Positions 25,158-34,863 are shown, numbered from the stretch's first letter. The stretch: 64,000 nucleotides of DNA from Paenibacillus gyeongsangnamensis (GCF_027533625.1 NZ_JAQAGZ010000004.1:186001-250000); one strand, 5' to 3'. Made by a program: numbers and translations. Notes: a model not told the origin generated them from the letters alone.

Positions 25158-26053
25158 TCCTCGTTCCTCCTCGAGCTTACATTTTCCATAATAATGCGAA
25201 TCAATGAGTCCGCAATGATGCGGCCGGCGGTTTTGGGCGCGACAATGCCCGGGAGACTGGGAGCGAGCATCGCCTTGACTCCTCTTTTCTCCGCGAAACG
25301 GAAATCCGTTCCTCCGGGCTTGGAAGCAATATCGACAATCAGCGAGCGATGCGGGATATTGGCAATGATCTGAGCGGTGATGATCAAAGCCGGGATCGTG
25401 TTGAATATATAATCCACGCTCGCCACCTTCGAATACAGGTCCTTCGTATGGAAGGGATTGAGGCCCATCTCCCACGCTCTTGCATGATGGTCCGGTTTAT
25501 TCACCCCTACCCTGACATGGGAGCCCATGCCCTGAAGCATCCGCGCCAGCGTCATCCCGGTCCGGCCGAAGCCGAGCACCATGCTTTCCGAGCCGTGAAT
25601 CGTAATGTCCGTATTCTGGATGGCGAGCATAAGGGCCCCTTCGGCGGTAGGCACCGAATTGTAAATCGCCACGTCGTCCCTGTCGAACAGTTCGATCAGC
25701 TTGATGCCATGCTTCGTGCAGAGGTTGCGTAAGTAAGGTTTCGCCATGCCGGTAAACACTAAGGCATGCTTCGGCAGGGCAGCTATATGTTCGTCAGCCA
25801 AACGCATGTTCTGCGAGGAAAAGATACTGTCGACAAGCCCGGTATCATCCGTGCCCACGGCAGGTAAAATGATTGCGTCCATCGCCTCAAGGGCTTCAGG
25901 GGTCAGCTCCGCCTTCGTAATTCCGCCGAACTGGTTCTGCAAATTATCGAAACCGATCAAGTAAACGGAAGCATCCAGCTCGGAGCATTTGTGAATGACT
26001 TCCAACTGGCGGGCATCACCGCCGATCAGCGCTACTTGAATTCCGGTCAGCAT
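25154..26053 (-). CDS. dpaA: Dipicolinate synthase subunit A
   Basis: 299-aa NAD(P)-binding Rossmann protein (SpoVFA). An N-terminal domain (ALIGGDARQLEVIHKC) is followed by the dehydrogenase motif VLGFGRTGMTLARMLQGMG and a C-terminal segment with DIASKPGGTDF. It is the dehydrogenase half of dipicolinate synthase. The ATG at 26053 follows AGAGGTGAGA. The gene is first in the cluster after the dut terminator, with a sigma-K-like promoter about 40 bases upstream, which fits mother-cell expression late in sporulation. Confidence 0.96.
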   Translation of the reverse strand: MLTGIQVALIGGDARQLEVIHKCSELDASVYLIGFDNLQNQFGGITKAELTPEALEAMDAIILPAVGTDDTGLVDSIFSSQNMRLADEHIAALPKHALVFTGMAKPYLRNLCTKHGIKLIELFDRDDVAIYNSVPTAEGALMLAIQNTDITIHGSESMVLGFGRTGMTLARMLQGMGSHVRVGVNKPDHHARAWEMGLNPFHTKDLYSKVASVDYIFNTIPALIITAQIIANIPHRSLIVDIASKPGGTDFRFAEKRGVKAMLAPSLPGIVAPKTAGRIIADSLIRIIMENVSSRRNEE

Positions 26054-26091
26054 TCATTCTCACCTCTTTCTCCTGTCACTTTCGATAGACC

Positions 26092-26119
26092 ATCTTATGC
26101 GTCAGCCCAAAAAACGGTT
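26092..26119 (-). promoter_or_regulatory. Candidate sigma-K promoter of dpaA
   Basis: The minus strand reads AAC, a 17-base spacer and CATAAGAT. Known sigma-K promoters in Bacillus have AC at -35 and CATAnnnTA at -10; only the last base differs. It lies upstream of dpaA, whose B. subtilis counterpart is sigma-K controlled. Confidence 0.6.
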
Positions 26120-26181
26120 CCACCCCGCGGCCCATCCGGGATAAACGTCCAGCTCCTTGCGCGGGCCGCAGGCCGGAACGC

Positions 26182-26223
26182 AAAAACACCTCCCGCTTCA
26201 GCCCGTAGGCGAAACGAGAGGTG
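26182..26223 (-). terminator. Rho-independent terminator after dut
   Basis: A stem beginning CACCTC and closing GAGGTG, with an internally paired loop, is followed by TTTTTGCG on the minus strand. It lies 15 bases past the dut stop and separates dut from dpaA. Confidence 0.85.
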
Positions 26224-26237
26224 TGATTTCTGCGTTA

Positions 26238-26693
26238 TTATCGGGTACCCGTATGGCCGAAGCCGCCCGCACCGCGCACCGTAGCGTCCAGCTCCTTCAC
26301 TTCGGTCAGCCGGATGTCCGGCACCAACTGGAACACCATTTGAGCGATCCGTTCTTTCCGGTTGACGGTAAAAGGCTCCTTGCCATGATTGATCAGCAGC
26401 ACCTTCACCTCGCCGCGGTAATCCGCATCGATCGTACCCGGCGAATTCAGGGAGGTGATGCCGTGCTTGAAGGCAAGACCGCTGCGCGGCCGGATTTGCG
26501 CTTCAAGCTCGCCCGGCATCGCGATGGCGAAGCCTGTAGGCACGAGCGCCCGGTCGCCGGGAGCCAGCACGAGAAGCTCCTCCACCGCTGCGTAAAGGTC
26601 GAAGCCGCTCGCAAGCTCCGACATCTTCTGCGGCAGCGGAATGTCCTCGTTGCCGGGAAGACGTTTGATCTGGACATCGAAATGATTAGACAA
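26238..26693 (-). CDS. dut: dUTP diphosphatase
   Basis: 151-aa trimeric dUTPase that hydrolyses dUTP to dUMP, keeping uracil out of DNA. All conserved motifs are present: ASGFDLYA (motif 1), [12 protein letters not shown] (2), [14 protein letters not shown] (3), RIAQMVF (4) and the Gly-rich tail [12 protein letters not shown] (5). The start is TTG at 26693 with CAGGAGGG seven bases upstream; a longer ATG frame lacks a site. It overlaps the mlpA stop by eight bases. In B. subtilis this slot between mlpA and dpaA holds ymxH instead. Confidence 0.97.
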   Translation of the reverse strand: MSNHFDVQIKRLPGNEDIPLPQKMSELASGFDLYAAVEELLVLAPGDRALVPTGFAIAMPGELEAQIRPRSGLAFKHGITSLNSPGTIDADYRGEVKVLLINHGKEPFTVNRKERIAQMVFQLVPDIRLTEVKELDATVRGAGGFGHTGTR

Positions 26694-27936
26694 GCGAATC
26701 CCTCCTGAAGCCCCGGATCGGTTCATCGCTGTTTCCTACCATGGCCAGCGCGAACGGCGATGACAGCATCTCGGCCGTCAGCGCTTGAATATGCTCCATC
26801 TCGACGCTTTCGATCTGGTCGATCATCTCGTCCAGGCTGTAATGCCGGCCCAGCATGAGCTCGTTCTTCCCGAGACGGTTCATCCGGCTGCTAGTGCTCT
26901 CCAGACTCAGAATCAGGCTTCCCTTCATCTGCTCCTTGCCCTTGCGCAGCTCGGAATCGGTCAGCCCTTTATGCTTGATGTCGTGCAGAATCTCCATCGT
27001 CACCTTCAGCACTTCATCGGTCTGCTTCGGCGCGGTTCCCGTATACACGGTGAACATCCCGCCATCCTGATACGAGGTATGATAGGAATAAACGGAATAG
27101 GCCAGTCCGCGTTTCTCGCGAATTTCCTGGAAGAGGCGCGAGCTCATTCCCCCGCCGACGGCGTTGTTCAAGAGAACCATGGCGTACAATCGGTCGTCCT
27201 TGGCCGACAAACCGGGCAGCGAAAGGCAAATGTGGTTCTGCTCGGTCTTCTTCTGAAAGTACTCGTGGCCGCTCTGAAAGCCTAGCGGATTCAGCGTTTC
27301 GGCTTTACCGGTTACGGCGAAGGCTCCGAAATGCTTCTCGATCAGCTCGACAACCCCGTCATTAATATTGCCAGCGATGCTGACTACCGTATTAGCGATC
27401 GTATAGTGGGCGCGCATATAATCCTTCAGCGTATTGGATCTCATGGCGGCCAGGTTGCTCTGCGTCCCGATAATCGTTTGCCCCAGCGCATGATCCCTGA
27501 ACGCCGCTTTGGCGATTAGGTCGTGCACCATGTCATCCGGCGTGTCCTCGTACATGGAGATTTCTTCATAAATCACATTCTTCTCTTTGTCCAGCTCCAC
27601 GGGATCGAAGACGGAGCGGAAGAACATATCCGATAAAACCTCCACGGCAAGAGGCAAATGTTCATCCAGCACTTTGCAGTAATAGCAAGTATATTCTTTC
27701 GACGTAAAGGCGTTCACGTTGCCGCCAATGCCGTCGAATATTTCAGCAATATCCTTAGCGGAATATTTCTCCGTACCTTTGAACAGCATGTGTTCGATAA
27801 AGTGGGAAATTCCGTTATTATGTTGATTCTCATTGCGGGAGCCGGTCTTTACCCAGATCCCGAAAGCTACGGATCGGCACGTCGGGATTTTCTCGACGAC
27901 AACCCTAAGCCCGTTGTTCAGCGTGTGTTTATCCAA
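26686..27936 (-). CDS. mlpA: M16 family zinc metallopeptidase MlpA
   Basis: 416-aa processing-peptidase-like protease. The zinc motif HxxEH is intact ([16 protein letters not shown]) with the downstream Glu in [11 protein letters not shown], so it is likely active. It has the usual two M16 halves, with [19 protein letters not shown] in the second. The start is TTG after GAGGAGG. It follows ylxY by 41 bases and overlaps dut, as in a ylxY-mlpA-dut operon. The B. subtilis homologue affects extracellular protease gene expression, but its substrate is not known. Confidence 0.94.
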   Translation of the reverse strand: MDKHTLNNGLRVVVEKIPTCRSVAFGIWVKTGSRNENQHNNGISHFIEHMLFKGTEKYSAKDIAEIFDGIGGNVNAFTSKEYTCYYCKVLDEHLPLAVEVLSDMFFRSVFDPVELDKEKNVIYEEISMYEDTPDDMVHDLIAKAAFRDHALGQTIIGTQSNLAAMRSNTLKDYMRAHYTIANTVVSIAGNINDGVVELIEKHFGAFAVTGKAETLNPLGFQSGHEYFQKKTEQNHICLSLPGLSAKDDRLYAMVLLNNAVGGGMSSRLFQEIREKRGLAYSVYSYHTSYQDGGMFTVYTGTAPKQTDEVLKVTMEILHDIKHKGLTDSELRKGKEQMKGSLILSLESTSSRMNRLGKNELMLGRHYSLDEMIDQIESVEMEHIQALTAEMLSSPFALAMVGNSDEPIRGFRRDSLV

Positions 27937-27977
27937 GCCTTAGTCCTCCTCGGTCGTAACATAAATAGAGTTTAACA

Positions 27978-29027
27978 TTATTGCCCAGCCGACTCAACCT
28001 GGGGGACCCGCTTCTCCGAGAGCACCTCGCTGACCGTTCCCAGCTGCAGCTTCTTGTTCTTAATCGCGCGGATCATGCCGTCGAGCGCCTGGCTGCTTGA
28101 GGACGTGGGGTGCATTAGAACGAGCGTTCCCGGCTCTACGCGGGAAGCGATCTTGCGCACGACGGACGAGGGCTCGGGCTTCATCCAGTCGACCGTGTCC
28201 AGCGTCCAGAGTACGGTCCTCAGCTTCATCCCATAGGCAATGTCGACCGTCGCTTGGTTAAAATCGCCCGAGGGCGGAGCGAACAGCGTGTTCCGGACGC
28301 CGAGCTCATTCTGCAGCAGAGCTTCCGTCTTCGCGATCTCCTCCGTCGCTTGGCTTCGGGAAAGCTGGCTCATATTTTTGTGGGAATAGGCGTGGTTGGA
28401 CAGCTCATGGCCTTCCTTCTGGATGATGCGCGCGGTTTCGATATTTTTCTTGAGCCATGAGCCGTCGAAGAAGAACGTAGCATGCACGCCATGCTTCCGA
28501 AGCACCTCCAGCATGCCGGGGATATATTCATCCCCCCAGGCTACGTTGATCATCAGCGCCGCCATCGGCTTGTTCGGATTGCCCTTATATACCGGCTGCG
28601 AGCCGAGCTGATCGAGCGTCACCTTAGGCGGTATTTCGCGGAAGACCAGCTTCGGCGGATTCGGGAACATCTGCTGTTCGTTCTGCAGCAGGGATTGCTC
28701 GACATCGACTTCCAGGCCGTTATAGCCGGGTATCGCTTTCCAGATGCGGTCAAGCTTCGCATCCACCGGTGCGATCCGGCGCTTCACCGCCTCCGCTTGA
28801 ATTTGCTCCCGCAACTTGGCCCGATTGTCCTGCAGCTGCTGCCGGGACCAGCCGTCTTTGACAGAGGCCGACAAAGCAAGGTTCGTCCTAAGCGACGTTA
28901 CCGCCGCCGTTCCTTCGGCATGCTGCTTCGCATACTGAATAAAGCGCCCTACTCCGCTGGATAACTGCAAGCCGAGCAGCACCGTACCGAAGCAAAGTGA
29001 AGCAAACACCCATTGATAACGCTTCAT
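27978..29027 (-). CDS. Polysaccharide-deacetylase-like protein YlxY
   Basis: 349-aa membrane-anchored or secreted protein with an N-terminal hydrophobic segment (about 5-22) and a NodB domain at about 155-335. The second NodB motif keeps the metal ligands (SNHAYSHKNMS, HxxxH). Motif 1, normally TFDDGP, reads VAWGDEY: the first Asp, the catalytic base, is Gly, while the second remains. The CDA active site may therefore be crippled, as in other YlxY proteins. ATG at 29027 follows GTGGGGAG. The gene follows the pnp terminator and leads the ylxY-mlpA-dut group. Confidence 0.9.
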   Translation of the reverse strand: MKRYQWVFASLCFGTVLLGLQLSSGVGRFIQYAKQHAEGTAAVTSLRTNLALSASVKDGWSRQQLQDNRAKLREQIQAEAVKRRIAPVDAKLDRIWKAIPGYNGLEVDVEQSLLQNEQQMFPNPPKLVFREIPPKVTLDQLGSQPVYKGNPNKPMAALMINVAWGDEYIPGMLEVLRKHGVHATFFFDGSWLKKNIETARIIQKEGHELSNHAYSHKNMSQLSRSQATEEIAKTEALLQNELGVRNTLFAPPSGDFNQATVDIAYGMKLRTVLWTLDTVDWMKPEPSSVVRKIASRVEPGTLVLMHPTSSSSQALDGMIRAIKNKKLQLGTVSEVLSEKRVPQVESAGQ

Positions 29028-29120
29028 GGCTCTACTCCCCACCGATTCTTGTTTGTCCCATACATATGCCGGGAAGGACAAGATTAGACCGTTTGGGAGC
29101 CGGACAAAGCGGATATTGGG

Positions 29121-29151
29121 CAAAAAAAGGAAAAACTCCTTTATCGGAGTC
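29121..29151 (-). terminator. Rho-independent terminator after pnp
   Basis: The minus strand reads GACTCCGATAAAGGAGT followed by TTTTCCTTTTTTT. It lies about 90 bases past the pnp stop. A near-identical hairpin occurs on the plus strand at 8022-8045. Confidence 0.85.
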
Positions 29152-29242
29152 TTTCAGTCATACTTGCGTAAAAAAAAGAGACAGACGGCTCTGGCTCTTC
29201 TTTCGGATCATGACGGCTTGCTTCGAGCAAGCCGATATTTTC

Positions 29243-31345
29243 TTATGCTTGTGCCGGTACTTCCGCCGTCAGCACGGCCTTGCGAGACAGGTTGACGCGT
29301 CCTTGGTTGTCGATTTCGGTAACCTTCACCGTAATCGAGTCCCCGATCTTCAGCACATCCTCCACCTTGGCAATGCGCTCGGTAGAAATTTGCGAGATAT
29401 GCACCAGACCTTCTTTGCCCGGCAAAATTTCGACGAATGCGCCGAATTTCTCGATCCGTTTCACCGTGCCGAGATAAATTTCGCCGACGACCACTTCACG
29501 GACGATCCCCTCGATAATTTGGCGCGCCTTCTCGTTCATCTCCGAGTTGGAGGAAGCGATGAACACGCGGCCGTCCTGCTCGATATCGATTTTCACGCCG
29601 GTTTCTTCAATGATTTTGTTGATGATCTTCCCGCCTGCGCCGATGACGTCACGGATTTTGTCCGGGTTGATCTGCATCGTAACGATCTTAGGCGCATAAG
29701 GGGAAAGCTCCTTCTTCGGCTCGGTGATGCGCTCCAGCATTTTGCCCAGAATATGCATCCGGCCGGTCTTCGCTTGCTCCAGCGCCTGGGTCAGGATCGC
29801 GCGGTCGATGCCGTCGATCTTGATATCCATTTGTAGTGCGGTTACCCCTTTGTCGGTGCCCGCTACCTTGAAGTCCATATCGCCAAGATGATCTTCCATG
29901 CCCTGAATGTCCGTCAGGATGGAGAAATGCTCGCCGTCCTTGATCAAGCCCATCGCTACACCGGCCACCGGTGCCTTGATCGGTACCCCTGCATCCATCA
30001 TGGCCAGCGTGCTTGCGCAAATGCTTGCTTGCGACGTCGAGCCGTTCGACTCCAGCACCTCGGAGACGAGACGAATCGTGTACGGGAAATCCGTTTCCGA
30101 AGGAATGACCGGCTCCAGCGCGCGCTCGCCGAGTGCGCCGTGGCCGATTTCGCGGCGTCCCGGCGCGCGGAGCGGTCTCGCTTCGCCTACGCTGAACGGC
30201 GGGAAATTGTAGTGATGCATAAACCGCTTCGTTTCTTCCAAATCCAAGCCGTCCAGAATTTGCACATCGCCCAGCGCACCGAGCGTACAGACGCTGAGCG
30301 CCTGCGTTTGGCCGCGGGTAAACAAGCCGGAGCCGTGCGTGCGGGGCAGCAGGTTGATATCGCATTCGATCGGACGAATTTCGTCCAGCCCGCGTCCGTC
30401 CGGACGCACCTTGTCATGGGTGATCAGACGGCGGACTTCCTCTTTGACGATGTCGTAGAGCGTTTCCTTCACGTCACCCAGCTTGTCCGGCGTCTCCGCG
30501 TATACTTCCGCAAAATGCTCGACCGCTTCCGCGTTGATCGCATCGATCGCGTCCTGACGCGCATGCTTCTCCGGAATCTTAACCGCTTCAACGAGGCGAC
30601 CAGCCGCAAAATCGCGAACCGCTTGATTCACTTCGCTGTCTACACTGTGCAGCTTCACTTCCATCTTCGGCTTGCCGGCATCCAGTACGAACTGCTCCTG
30701 AATCGCCACGATCTTGCGGATCTCGTCATGACCGAACATGATCGCTTCCAGCATGACTTCTTCCGGCACTTCCTCCGCGCCCGCTTCAACCATCATGATG
30801 GCGTCCTTGGTGCCGGCTACGACGAGATGAATATCGCTCTTATCCGCTTGTTCCAGCGTCGGATTGATGACGAATTGTCCGTCCACGCGGCCGACAATGA
30901 CGCCGCCGATCGGACCGCTGAACGGCACATCGGAGATGCTGAGCGCAGCGGATACGCCAATCATGGCTGCAATCTCGGGAGCGCAGTCCTGGTCCACGCT
31001 CATGACCATGGCCACGACCTGAACGTCGTTCCGGAAACCTTCCGGGAACAGGGGGCGGATCGGACGATCCGTCAGACGTCCGGCCAGAATCGCCTTCTCG
31101 CTCGGGCGGCCTTCGCGTTTGATGAAGCCTCCCGGTATTTTACCAACCGCATACAACCGTTCCTCATAGTTCACGGTCAGCGGGAAAAAGTCCAAATCTT
31201 TCGGTTCGGCCGACGCGGTTACCGTACACAGCACGACGGTTTCGCCGTAGCGCGCCATGACAGCGGCATTGGCTTGCTTGGCCAAGCGTCCGGTTTCGAG
31301 GATGAGCGTTCTGCCGCCCAAATCCATCTGCACCTTCTTTTCCAT
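29243..31345 (-). CDS. pnp: Polyribonucleotide nucleotidyltransferase (PNPase)
   Basis: 700-aa 3'-5' exoribonuclease that degrades RNA with phosphate and can also add tails. Two RNase PH domains (about 10-230 and 310-545, with [18 protein letters not shown]) flank a helical domain. A KH domain ([20 protein letters not shown]) and an S1 domain ([20 protein letters not shown]) follow. ATG at 31345 follows GAGGAGGGTACCC, which shortens the open frame by 25 codons to the normal start. It follows rpsO across a large terminator. With RNase Y and RNase J it gives this window three main mRNA-decay enzymes. Confidence 0.98.
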   Translation of the reverse strand: MEKKVQMDLGGRTLILETGRLAKQANAAVMARYGETVVLCTVTASAEPKDLDFFPLTVNYEERLYAVGKIPGGFIKREGRPSEKAILAGRLTDRPIRPLFPEGFRNDVQVVAMVMSVDQDCAPEIAAMIGVSAALSISDVPFSGPIGGVIVGRVDGQFVINPTLEQADKSDIHLVVAGTKDAIMMVEAGAEEVPEEVMLEAIMFGHDEIRKIVAIQEQFVLDAGKPKMEVKLHSVDSEVNQAVRDFAAGRLVEAVKIPEKHARQDAIDAINAEAVEHFAEVYAETPDKLGDVKETLYDIVKEEVRRLITHDKVRPDGRGLDEIRPIECDINLLPRTHGSGLFTRGQTQALSVCTLGALGDVQILDGLDLEETKRFMHHYNFPPFSVGEARPLRAPGRREIGHGALGERALEPVIPSETDFPYTIRLVSEVLESNGSTSQASICASTLAMMDAGVPIKAPVAGVAMGLIKDGEHFSILTDIQGMEDHLGDMDFKVAGTDKGVTALQMDIKIDGIDRAILTQALEQAKTGRMHILGKMLERITEPKKELSPYAPKIVTMQINPDKIRDVIGAGGKIINKIIEETGVKIDIEQDGRVFIASSNSEMNEKARQIIEGIVREVVVGEIYLGTVKRIEKFGAFVEILPGKEGLVHISQISTERIAKVEDVLKIGDSITVKVTEIDNQGRVNLSRKAVLTAEVPAQA

Positions 31346-31467
31346 GGGTACCCTCCTCATATTTCGCGCATCGTTCTCATGCACGATCCTCATTATGTAT
31401 TCTCTATCATTTATAACCATTCTGCATAATGGCTAGTATTTCCTTCTTTTCGCGAAAACATTAGCCG

Positions 31468-31539
31468 AAAAAAAGCAACCGCGCCGCCTCCATGCCTCGT
31501 CCGAACGGACCGCAAGCACAAGGTCAAACGGGGTTGCTT
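31468..31539 (-). terminator. Large terminator between rpsO and pnp
   Basis: AAGCAACC and GGTTGCTT pair around a loop of about 50 bases that contains a further GTCC/GGAC hairpin, then TTTTTTT on the minus strand. It lies just after the rpsO stop. The long internal structure is unusual for a simple terminator, and some read-through to pnp is likely. Confidence 0.7.
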
Positions 31540-31562
31540 CTTTAAGTGGCCGTTAAAAAAAA

Positions 31563-31832
31563 TTAACGACGCAGACCGAGCTTCTCGATCAGTGCGCTGT
31601 AGCGCTGAACGTCTTTGTTCTTCAAGTACGTCAGCAGCTTACGGCGTTGACCTACCATCTTGAGCAGACCACGACGGGAATGATGATCCTTCTTGTGAGT
31701 CTTCAAGTGGCCGGTCAGATTGACGATGTTTTCCGTCAAAATTGCGATTTGCACTTCAGGAGATCCCGTATCGTTCTCATGCGTTTTGTGAGTTTGGATA
31801 AGTTCCTGTTTGCGTTCTTGAGTCAATGCCAT
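31563..31832 (-). CDS. rpsO: 30S ribosomal protein S15
   Basis: 89-aa primary 16S rRNA-binding protein of the 30S platform. The sequence has the family features: [41 protein letters not shown], and [17 protein letters not shown]. Length equals the common bacterial S15. The ATG follows GGAGGTGAAATAAC. It has its own promoter and a hairpin-rich leader of about 110 bases, which fits autoregulation known for S15 in other bacteria. Confidence 0.98.
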   Translation of the reverse strand: MALTQERKQELIQTHKTHENDTGSPEVQIAILTENIVNLTGHLKTHKKDHHSRRGLLKMVGQRRKLLTYLKNKDVQRYSALIEKLGLRR

Positions 31833-31942
31833 GTTATTTCACCTCCATGAATGTATATCCCCTGTGGCCCAGAGACCGTCTGGAGAGTCGATTCTCCATG
31901 CCAAGGTTCATATTTTATGCCGGCACCTGTGTATCGACAACG
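31833..31942 (-). promoter_or_regulatory. Structured rpsO leader, candidate S15 autoregulatory element
   Basis: Between the rpsO promoter and start the minus strand has a perfect TGGAGA/TCTCCA hairpin (31881-31898) next to a GGTCTCTGGGCCACAGGGG segment that can pair further. S15 represses its own translation by binding leader RNA in several bacteria, including Geobacillus. Match to a known class was not tested. Confidence 0.45.
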
Positions 31943-31948
31943 TTTAAC

Positions 31949-31977
31949 AGTATATCACAACCAGCAGATAAAAGTAA
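31949..31977 (-). promoter_or_regulatory. Sigma-A promoter of rpsO
   Basis: TTACTT, a 17-base spacer and TATACT with a TGn extension (TGATATACT) on the minus strand, just past the ribF stop. Confidence 0.6.
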
Positions 31978-31984
31978 AATGAAT

Positions 31985-32941
31985 TCATGCCATATCTTGA
32001 GAAGAATTTCCGGCGGCAATCCTCTTCGCCTGTTCCGCATCCGCCGCGATCTGGGCGATAAGCTCCTGCACGGAAGCGAACTTGCGCTCCGGGCGAATAA
32101 AAGCAAGCAGCTCCACGGCGATCAGCTCGCCGTAAATCGAGGCGTTAAACTCGAACAAATGAGCCTCCAGCGACGCAGCGGGCAAGCTCTCGTGAAACGT
32201 CGGTTTGACGCCGATATTCATGACGCCGGCATAGCTGCGTCCGCCTACGTAAGCGCGGATCGCATATACGCCGTTCGCGGGGACCAAATAGGGCTCTTCC
32301 AATCGGATATTAGCCGTCGGGAAACCGATCGTGCGTCCCCGGGCCTCGCCGTGAACGACCGTTCCTTGCAGGCGGTACGGGCGGCCCAGCAGCACGGTTG
32401 CGTCCTGTACCCGTCCATGCTGCAGATCGTCCCGAATACGGGAGCTGCTGACCTTCTCGCCGTCCAGATGAAACGGACGCACGACCTCGACGGCGAACCG
32501 TCCCTTGGCCAGCTCGCAGAGCCGGTCCGGCGTTCCGGCTCCTTTGTAACCGAAGGTGAAATCAAAACCGACATTCACCGTATTTACCTGAAGAGGGACA
32601 AGCATCCGCTCCACGAAATCTTCGGGGGACACCCGCATGAATTTCTCGTTAAAATCGACCAAATAAGCCGCGTCCACACCCTGCTGCCGCATCAGCTCCA
32701 GCTTCCGGGTATGCGGCGTCAGCAGCCTGGCGTATTTGTCAATGCCCATGACTTGGCGGGGATGCGGATGAAACGTCATGATCGCCGCGGGAAGGCCGAG
32801 CTCATGTCCCGATTGGACCGCCCGGGTGATCACTTCCTGATGCCCCCGATGAACGCCGTCGAAATCCCCGATGGCAAGAACCTGCGGCCGGGAGGCCGGC
32901 TCCTTGTCCCCCAGCGGAAACGTTAAATGGAACGTTTGCAT
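31985..32941 (-). CDS. ribF: Bifunctional riboflavin kinase / FAD synthetase
   Basis: 318-aa enzyme making FMN and FAD from riboflavin. The N-terminal FAD synthetase part (about 20-180) has the nucleotidyltransferase motif IGDFDGVHRGHQ and VGFDFTFGYKGAG. The C-terminal kinase (about 190-305) has GRPYRLQGTVVHGEARGRTI and GFPTANI. It ends the rimP-to-ribF operon, 36 bases after truB. The ribosome-binding site before the ATG is weak (GGTGAAG at eight bases). The length is typical. Confidence 0.97.
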   Translation of the reverse strand: MQTFHLTFPLGDKEPASRPQVLAIGDFDGVHRGHQEVITRAVQSGHELGLPAAIMTFHPHPRQVMGIDKYARLLTPHTRKLELMRQQGVDAAYLVDFNEKFMRVSPEDFVERMLVPLQVNTVNVGFDFTFGYKGAGTPDRLCELAKGRFAVEVVRPFHLDGEKVSSSRIRDDLQHGRVQDATVLLGRPYRLQGTVVHGEARGRTIGFPTANIRLEEPYLVPANGVYAIRAYVGGRSYAGVMNIGVKPTFHESLPAASLEAHLFEFNASIYGELIAVELLAFIRPERKFASVQELIAQIAADAEQAKRIAAGNSSQDMA

Positions 32942-32977
32942 GGATGAGTCTTCACCTACTATTCTCTCGAACCGAAT

Positions 32978-33883
32978 TTATGAAAAGACTTTCATTGGTA
33001 CAAGCAGCTTGCGCTCGGCATCCGTCTCGAAGATTCCGAGCAATCGTCCGTCCTCGGCGAACGCTGCGACGACGCCTTCCGGCTCAGCGCCGGAAGTCCA
33101 CGGGATCTTCTGCCCAAGCAGGGCTCGCCGGGCTTGCTCCGCATTCAGACGGACCGACGGCAGATGGGACATCGCTTGTTCCGACGGAAGCAGACGGGAT
33201 TCCAGTTCGCCGGATCGGTGGAGTTCGGCAATCTGCTCCAGCGTCAGGCAGCTCTCCGGTCCGATGCGGCCGGTCGATACGCGCACCAGCTCCCCCATGA
33301 CCGCAGGGACCCCCAGCGCACGTCCGATATCGACGCAGAGCGTACGAATGTAGGTGCCCTTGGAGCATTCCACACGGAAGCGGACGGCCGGAAATTCCCC
33401 GGACCAATTCATCTCGAGAATCTCGATGCCGTATATCGTAACCTTCCTGGACTTGCGCTCCACCTGGACGCCTTGCCGGGCAAGCTCGTACAACCGCTTG
33501 CCGTCTACCTTAACGGCGGAATACATAGGAGGCACCTGCTCGATCTCTCCCACGAAGCGGGAGATGACCCGCCGTACCAGCTCTTCGCTCAGCCGCGACT
33601 TCACATCCTCCTGCTTCTCCATGACGGCGCCGCTTAAATCTTCGGTATCCGTTGAAAAGCCGAGCAGAAGATTCGCTTCATACGCCTTCGGCAAATCTTG
33701 AATATATTCGACAAGACGGGTGGCCCGTCCGATACAAAGCGGGAGCACACCGGTAACGTCGGGATCAAGCGTCCCGGTATGACCGATTCGTTTAATCTTG
33801 ACAATCCCACGGACTTTCGCCACTACGTCATGGGATGTAAAGCCCTTCGGCTTCCATACGGGTAAAATACCTTCCAGCGTCAT
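32978..33883 (-). CDS. truB: tRNA pseudouridine-55 synthase
   Basis: 301-aa enzyme that isomerises U55 in the T-loop of tRNAs. The catalytic Asp lies in HTGTLDPDVTGVLPLCIG, and conserved TruB blocks PPMYSAVKVDGKRLYELARQ and RVECSKGTYIRTLC follow. A small C-terminal PUA-like domain is present. It overlaps nrnA by four bases (ATGA), so translation is coupled. It sits in the usual infB-rbfA-truB-ribF context, but with nrnA inserted upstream. Confidence 0.97.
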   Translation of the reverse strand: MTLEGILPVWKPKGFTSHDVVAKVRGIVKIKRIGHTGTLDPDVTGVLPLCIGRATRLVEYIQDLPKAYEANLLLGFSTDTEDLSGAVMEKQEDVKSRLSEELVRRVISRFVGEIEQVPPMYSAVKVDGKRLYELARQGVQVERKSRKVTIYGIEILEMNWSGEFPAVRFRVECSKGTYIRTLCVDIGRALGVPAVMGELVRVSTGRIGPESCLTLEQIAELHRSGELESRLLPSEQAMSHLPSVRLNAEQARRALLGQKIPWTSGAEPEGVVAAFAEDGRLLGIFETDAERKLLVPMKVFS

Positions 33884-34863
33884 GCGAGCGCCAACCCTAC
33901 TTCCTTCACGATCCGTTCGACCGCTTCTTCCATCGATCCTGTCAGCGTACAGCCTGCGGCCCGGATATGTCCGCCGCCGCCGAAGGATTGAGCCAGTCGG
34001 GCCACATCGACGGCTCCCGCCGAACGCATGCTGACTTTAATGACGCCGGGCTGCTTTTCCTTGAACAGCACGCCGACCTCTACACCCTCCACGTTTCTGG
34101 CGTAGTTGACCAGACCGGCCATATCCTCGGAGGATGCTTCGGTAGTTCTCAAGTCGTCCAACGTGACCGATAGCCACGCGAGCTTCTTGTCATGGGCAAA
34201 CGAGAGGGTCTTAAGGCTTTCCTTCAGCAGGGAAACCTGAGCATAGGTCATCGTCTCGAGCAGACGTTCGGCAAGCTCGTAGCCGGGCACCCCATAACCC
34301 AGAAGCTCCGCGGCGATGGTAAGCACCTTAGGCGACGTATTGGAATAACGGAACCCGCCGGTATCCGTGAGCAGTCCCGAATAAATGCAGCTGCTGAGCT
34401 CGGAGGAGAACGGAAGACCGAGCGTCCTCGTCAAATCATACAACACTTCCACCGTAGCGGCGGCATCTTCACGCACAAGATTCACATGACCGAAGCCGTC
34501 ATTGGTCGCATGATGATCGATGTTGAGCAGCTGGTAGCCCTCAGCGAAAACTCCATGCACTTTCCCGATCCGTTCAAAATCGGCGCAGTCTACAGAAACG
34601 ATCCGCTCGAACGCACGTTCGAGCGGATTCGTCTCGTAGTTCGTGATGGAAAACGGGCCGGCCATATACATGAACTTGTCCGGCATCCGTCCTTCGTTAA
34701 TCAGGGTAAACCGTTTGCCCATCGAGTGCAGCATCCATGCGACAGCAAAGGTTGATCCGGCAGCATCCCCATCCGGCTGGATGTGGGATACCACCAGGAA
34801 ATCGTCGTTGCTGCGGAGAAATTCCGCCGCCTGCTCCAACTGAACGTTATAGCCCGTTGTCAT
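33880..34863 (-). CDS. nrnA: DHH-family oligoribonuclease / pAp phosphatase NrnA
   Basis: 327-aa DHH/DHHA1 phosphoesterase. The motifs are SHIQPDGDAAGS, VDCADFERIG, NIDHHATNDGFG and DTGGFRYSNTS, all metal-binding, and the substrate-binding GGGGHIRAAG is near the C-terminus. NrnA degrades very short RNAs (2-5 nt) and 3'-phosphoadenosine 5'-phosphate. In B. subtilis nrnA lies elsewhere; here it overlaps both rbfA and truB by four bases, so it is a full member of the translation operon, a common arrangement in other Firmicutes. Confidence 0.94.
   Translation of the reverse strand: MTTGYNVQLEQAAEFLRSNDDFLVVSHIQPDGDAAGSTFAVAWMLHSMGKRFTLINEGRMPDKFMYMAGPFSITNYETNPLERAFERIVSVDCADFERIGKVHGVFAEGYQLLNIDHHATNDGFGHVNLVREDAAATVEVLYDLTRTLGLPFSSELSSCIYSGLLTDTGGFRYSNTSPKVLTIAAELLGYGVPGYELAERLLETMTYAQVSLLKESLKTLSFAHDKKLAWLSVTLDDLRTTEASSEDMAGLVNYARNVEGVEVGVLFKEKQPGVIKVSMRSAGAVDVARLAQSFGGGGHIRAAGCTLTGSMEEAVERIVKEVGLALA

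Noticed and set aside
25158-25475. N-terminal extension of dpaB by 106 residues.
   Set aside because: The extension lies wholly inside dpaA in another frame. A strong ribosome-binding site precedes the ATG at 25157.
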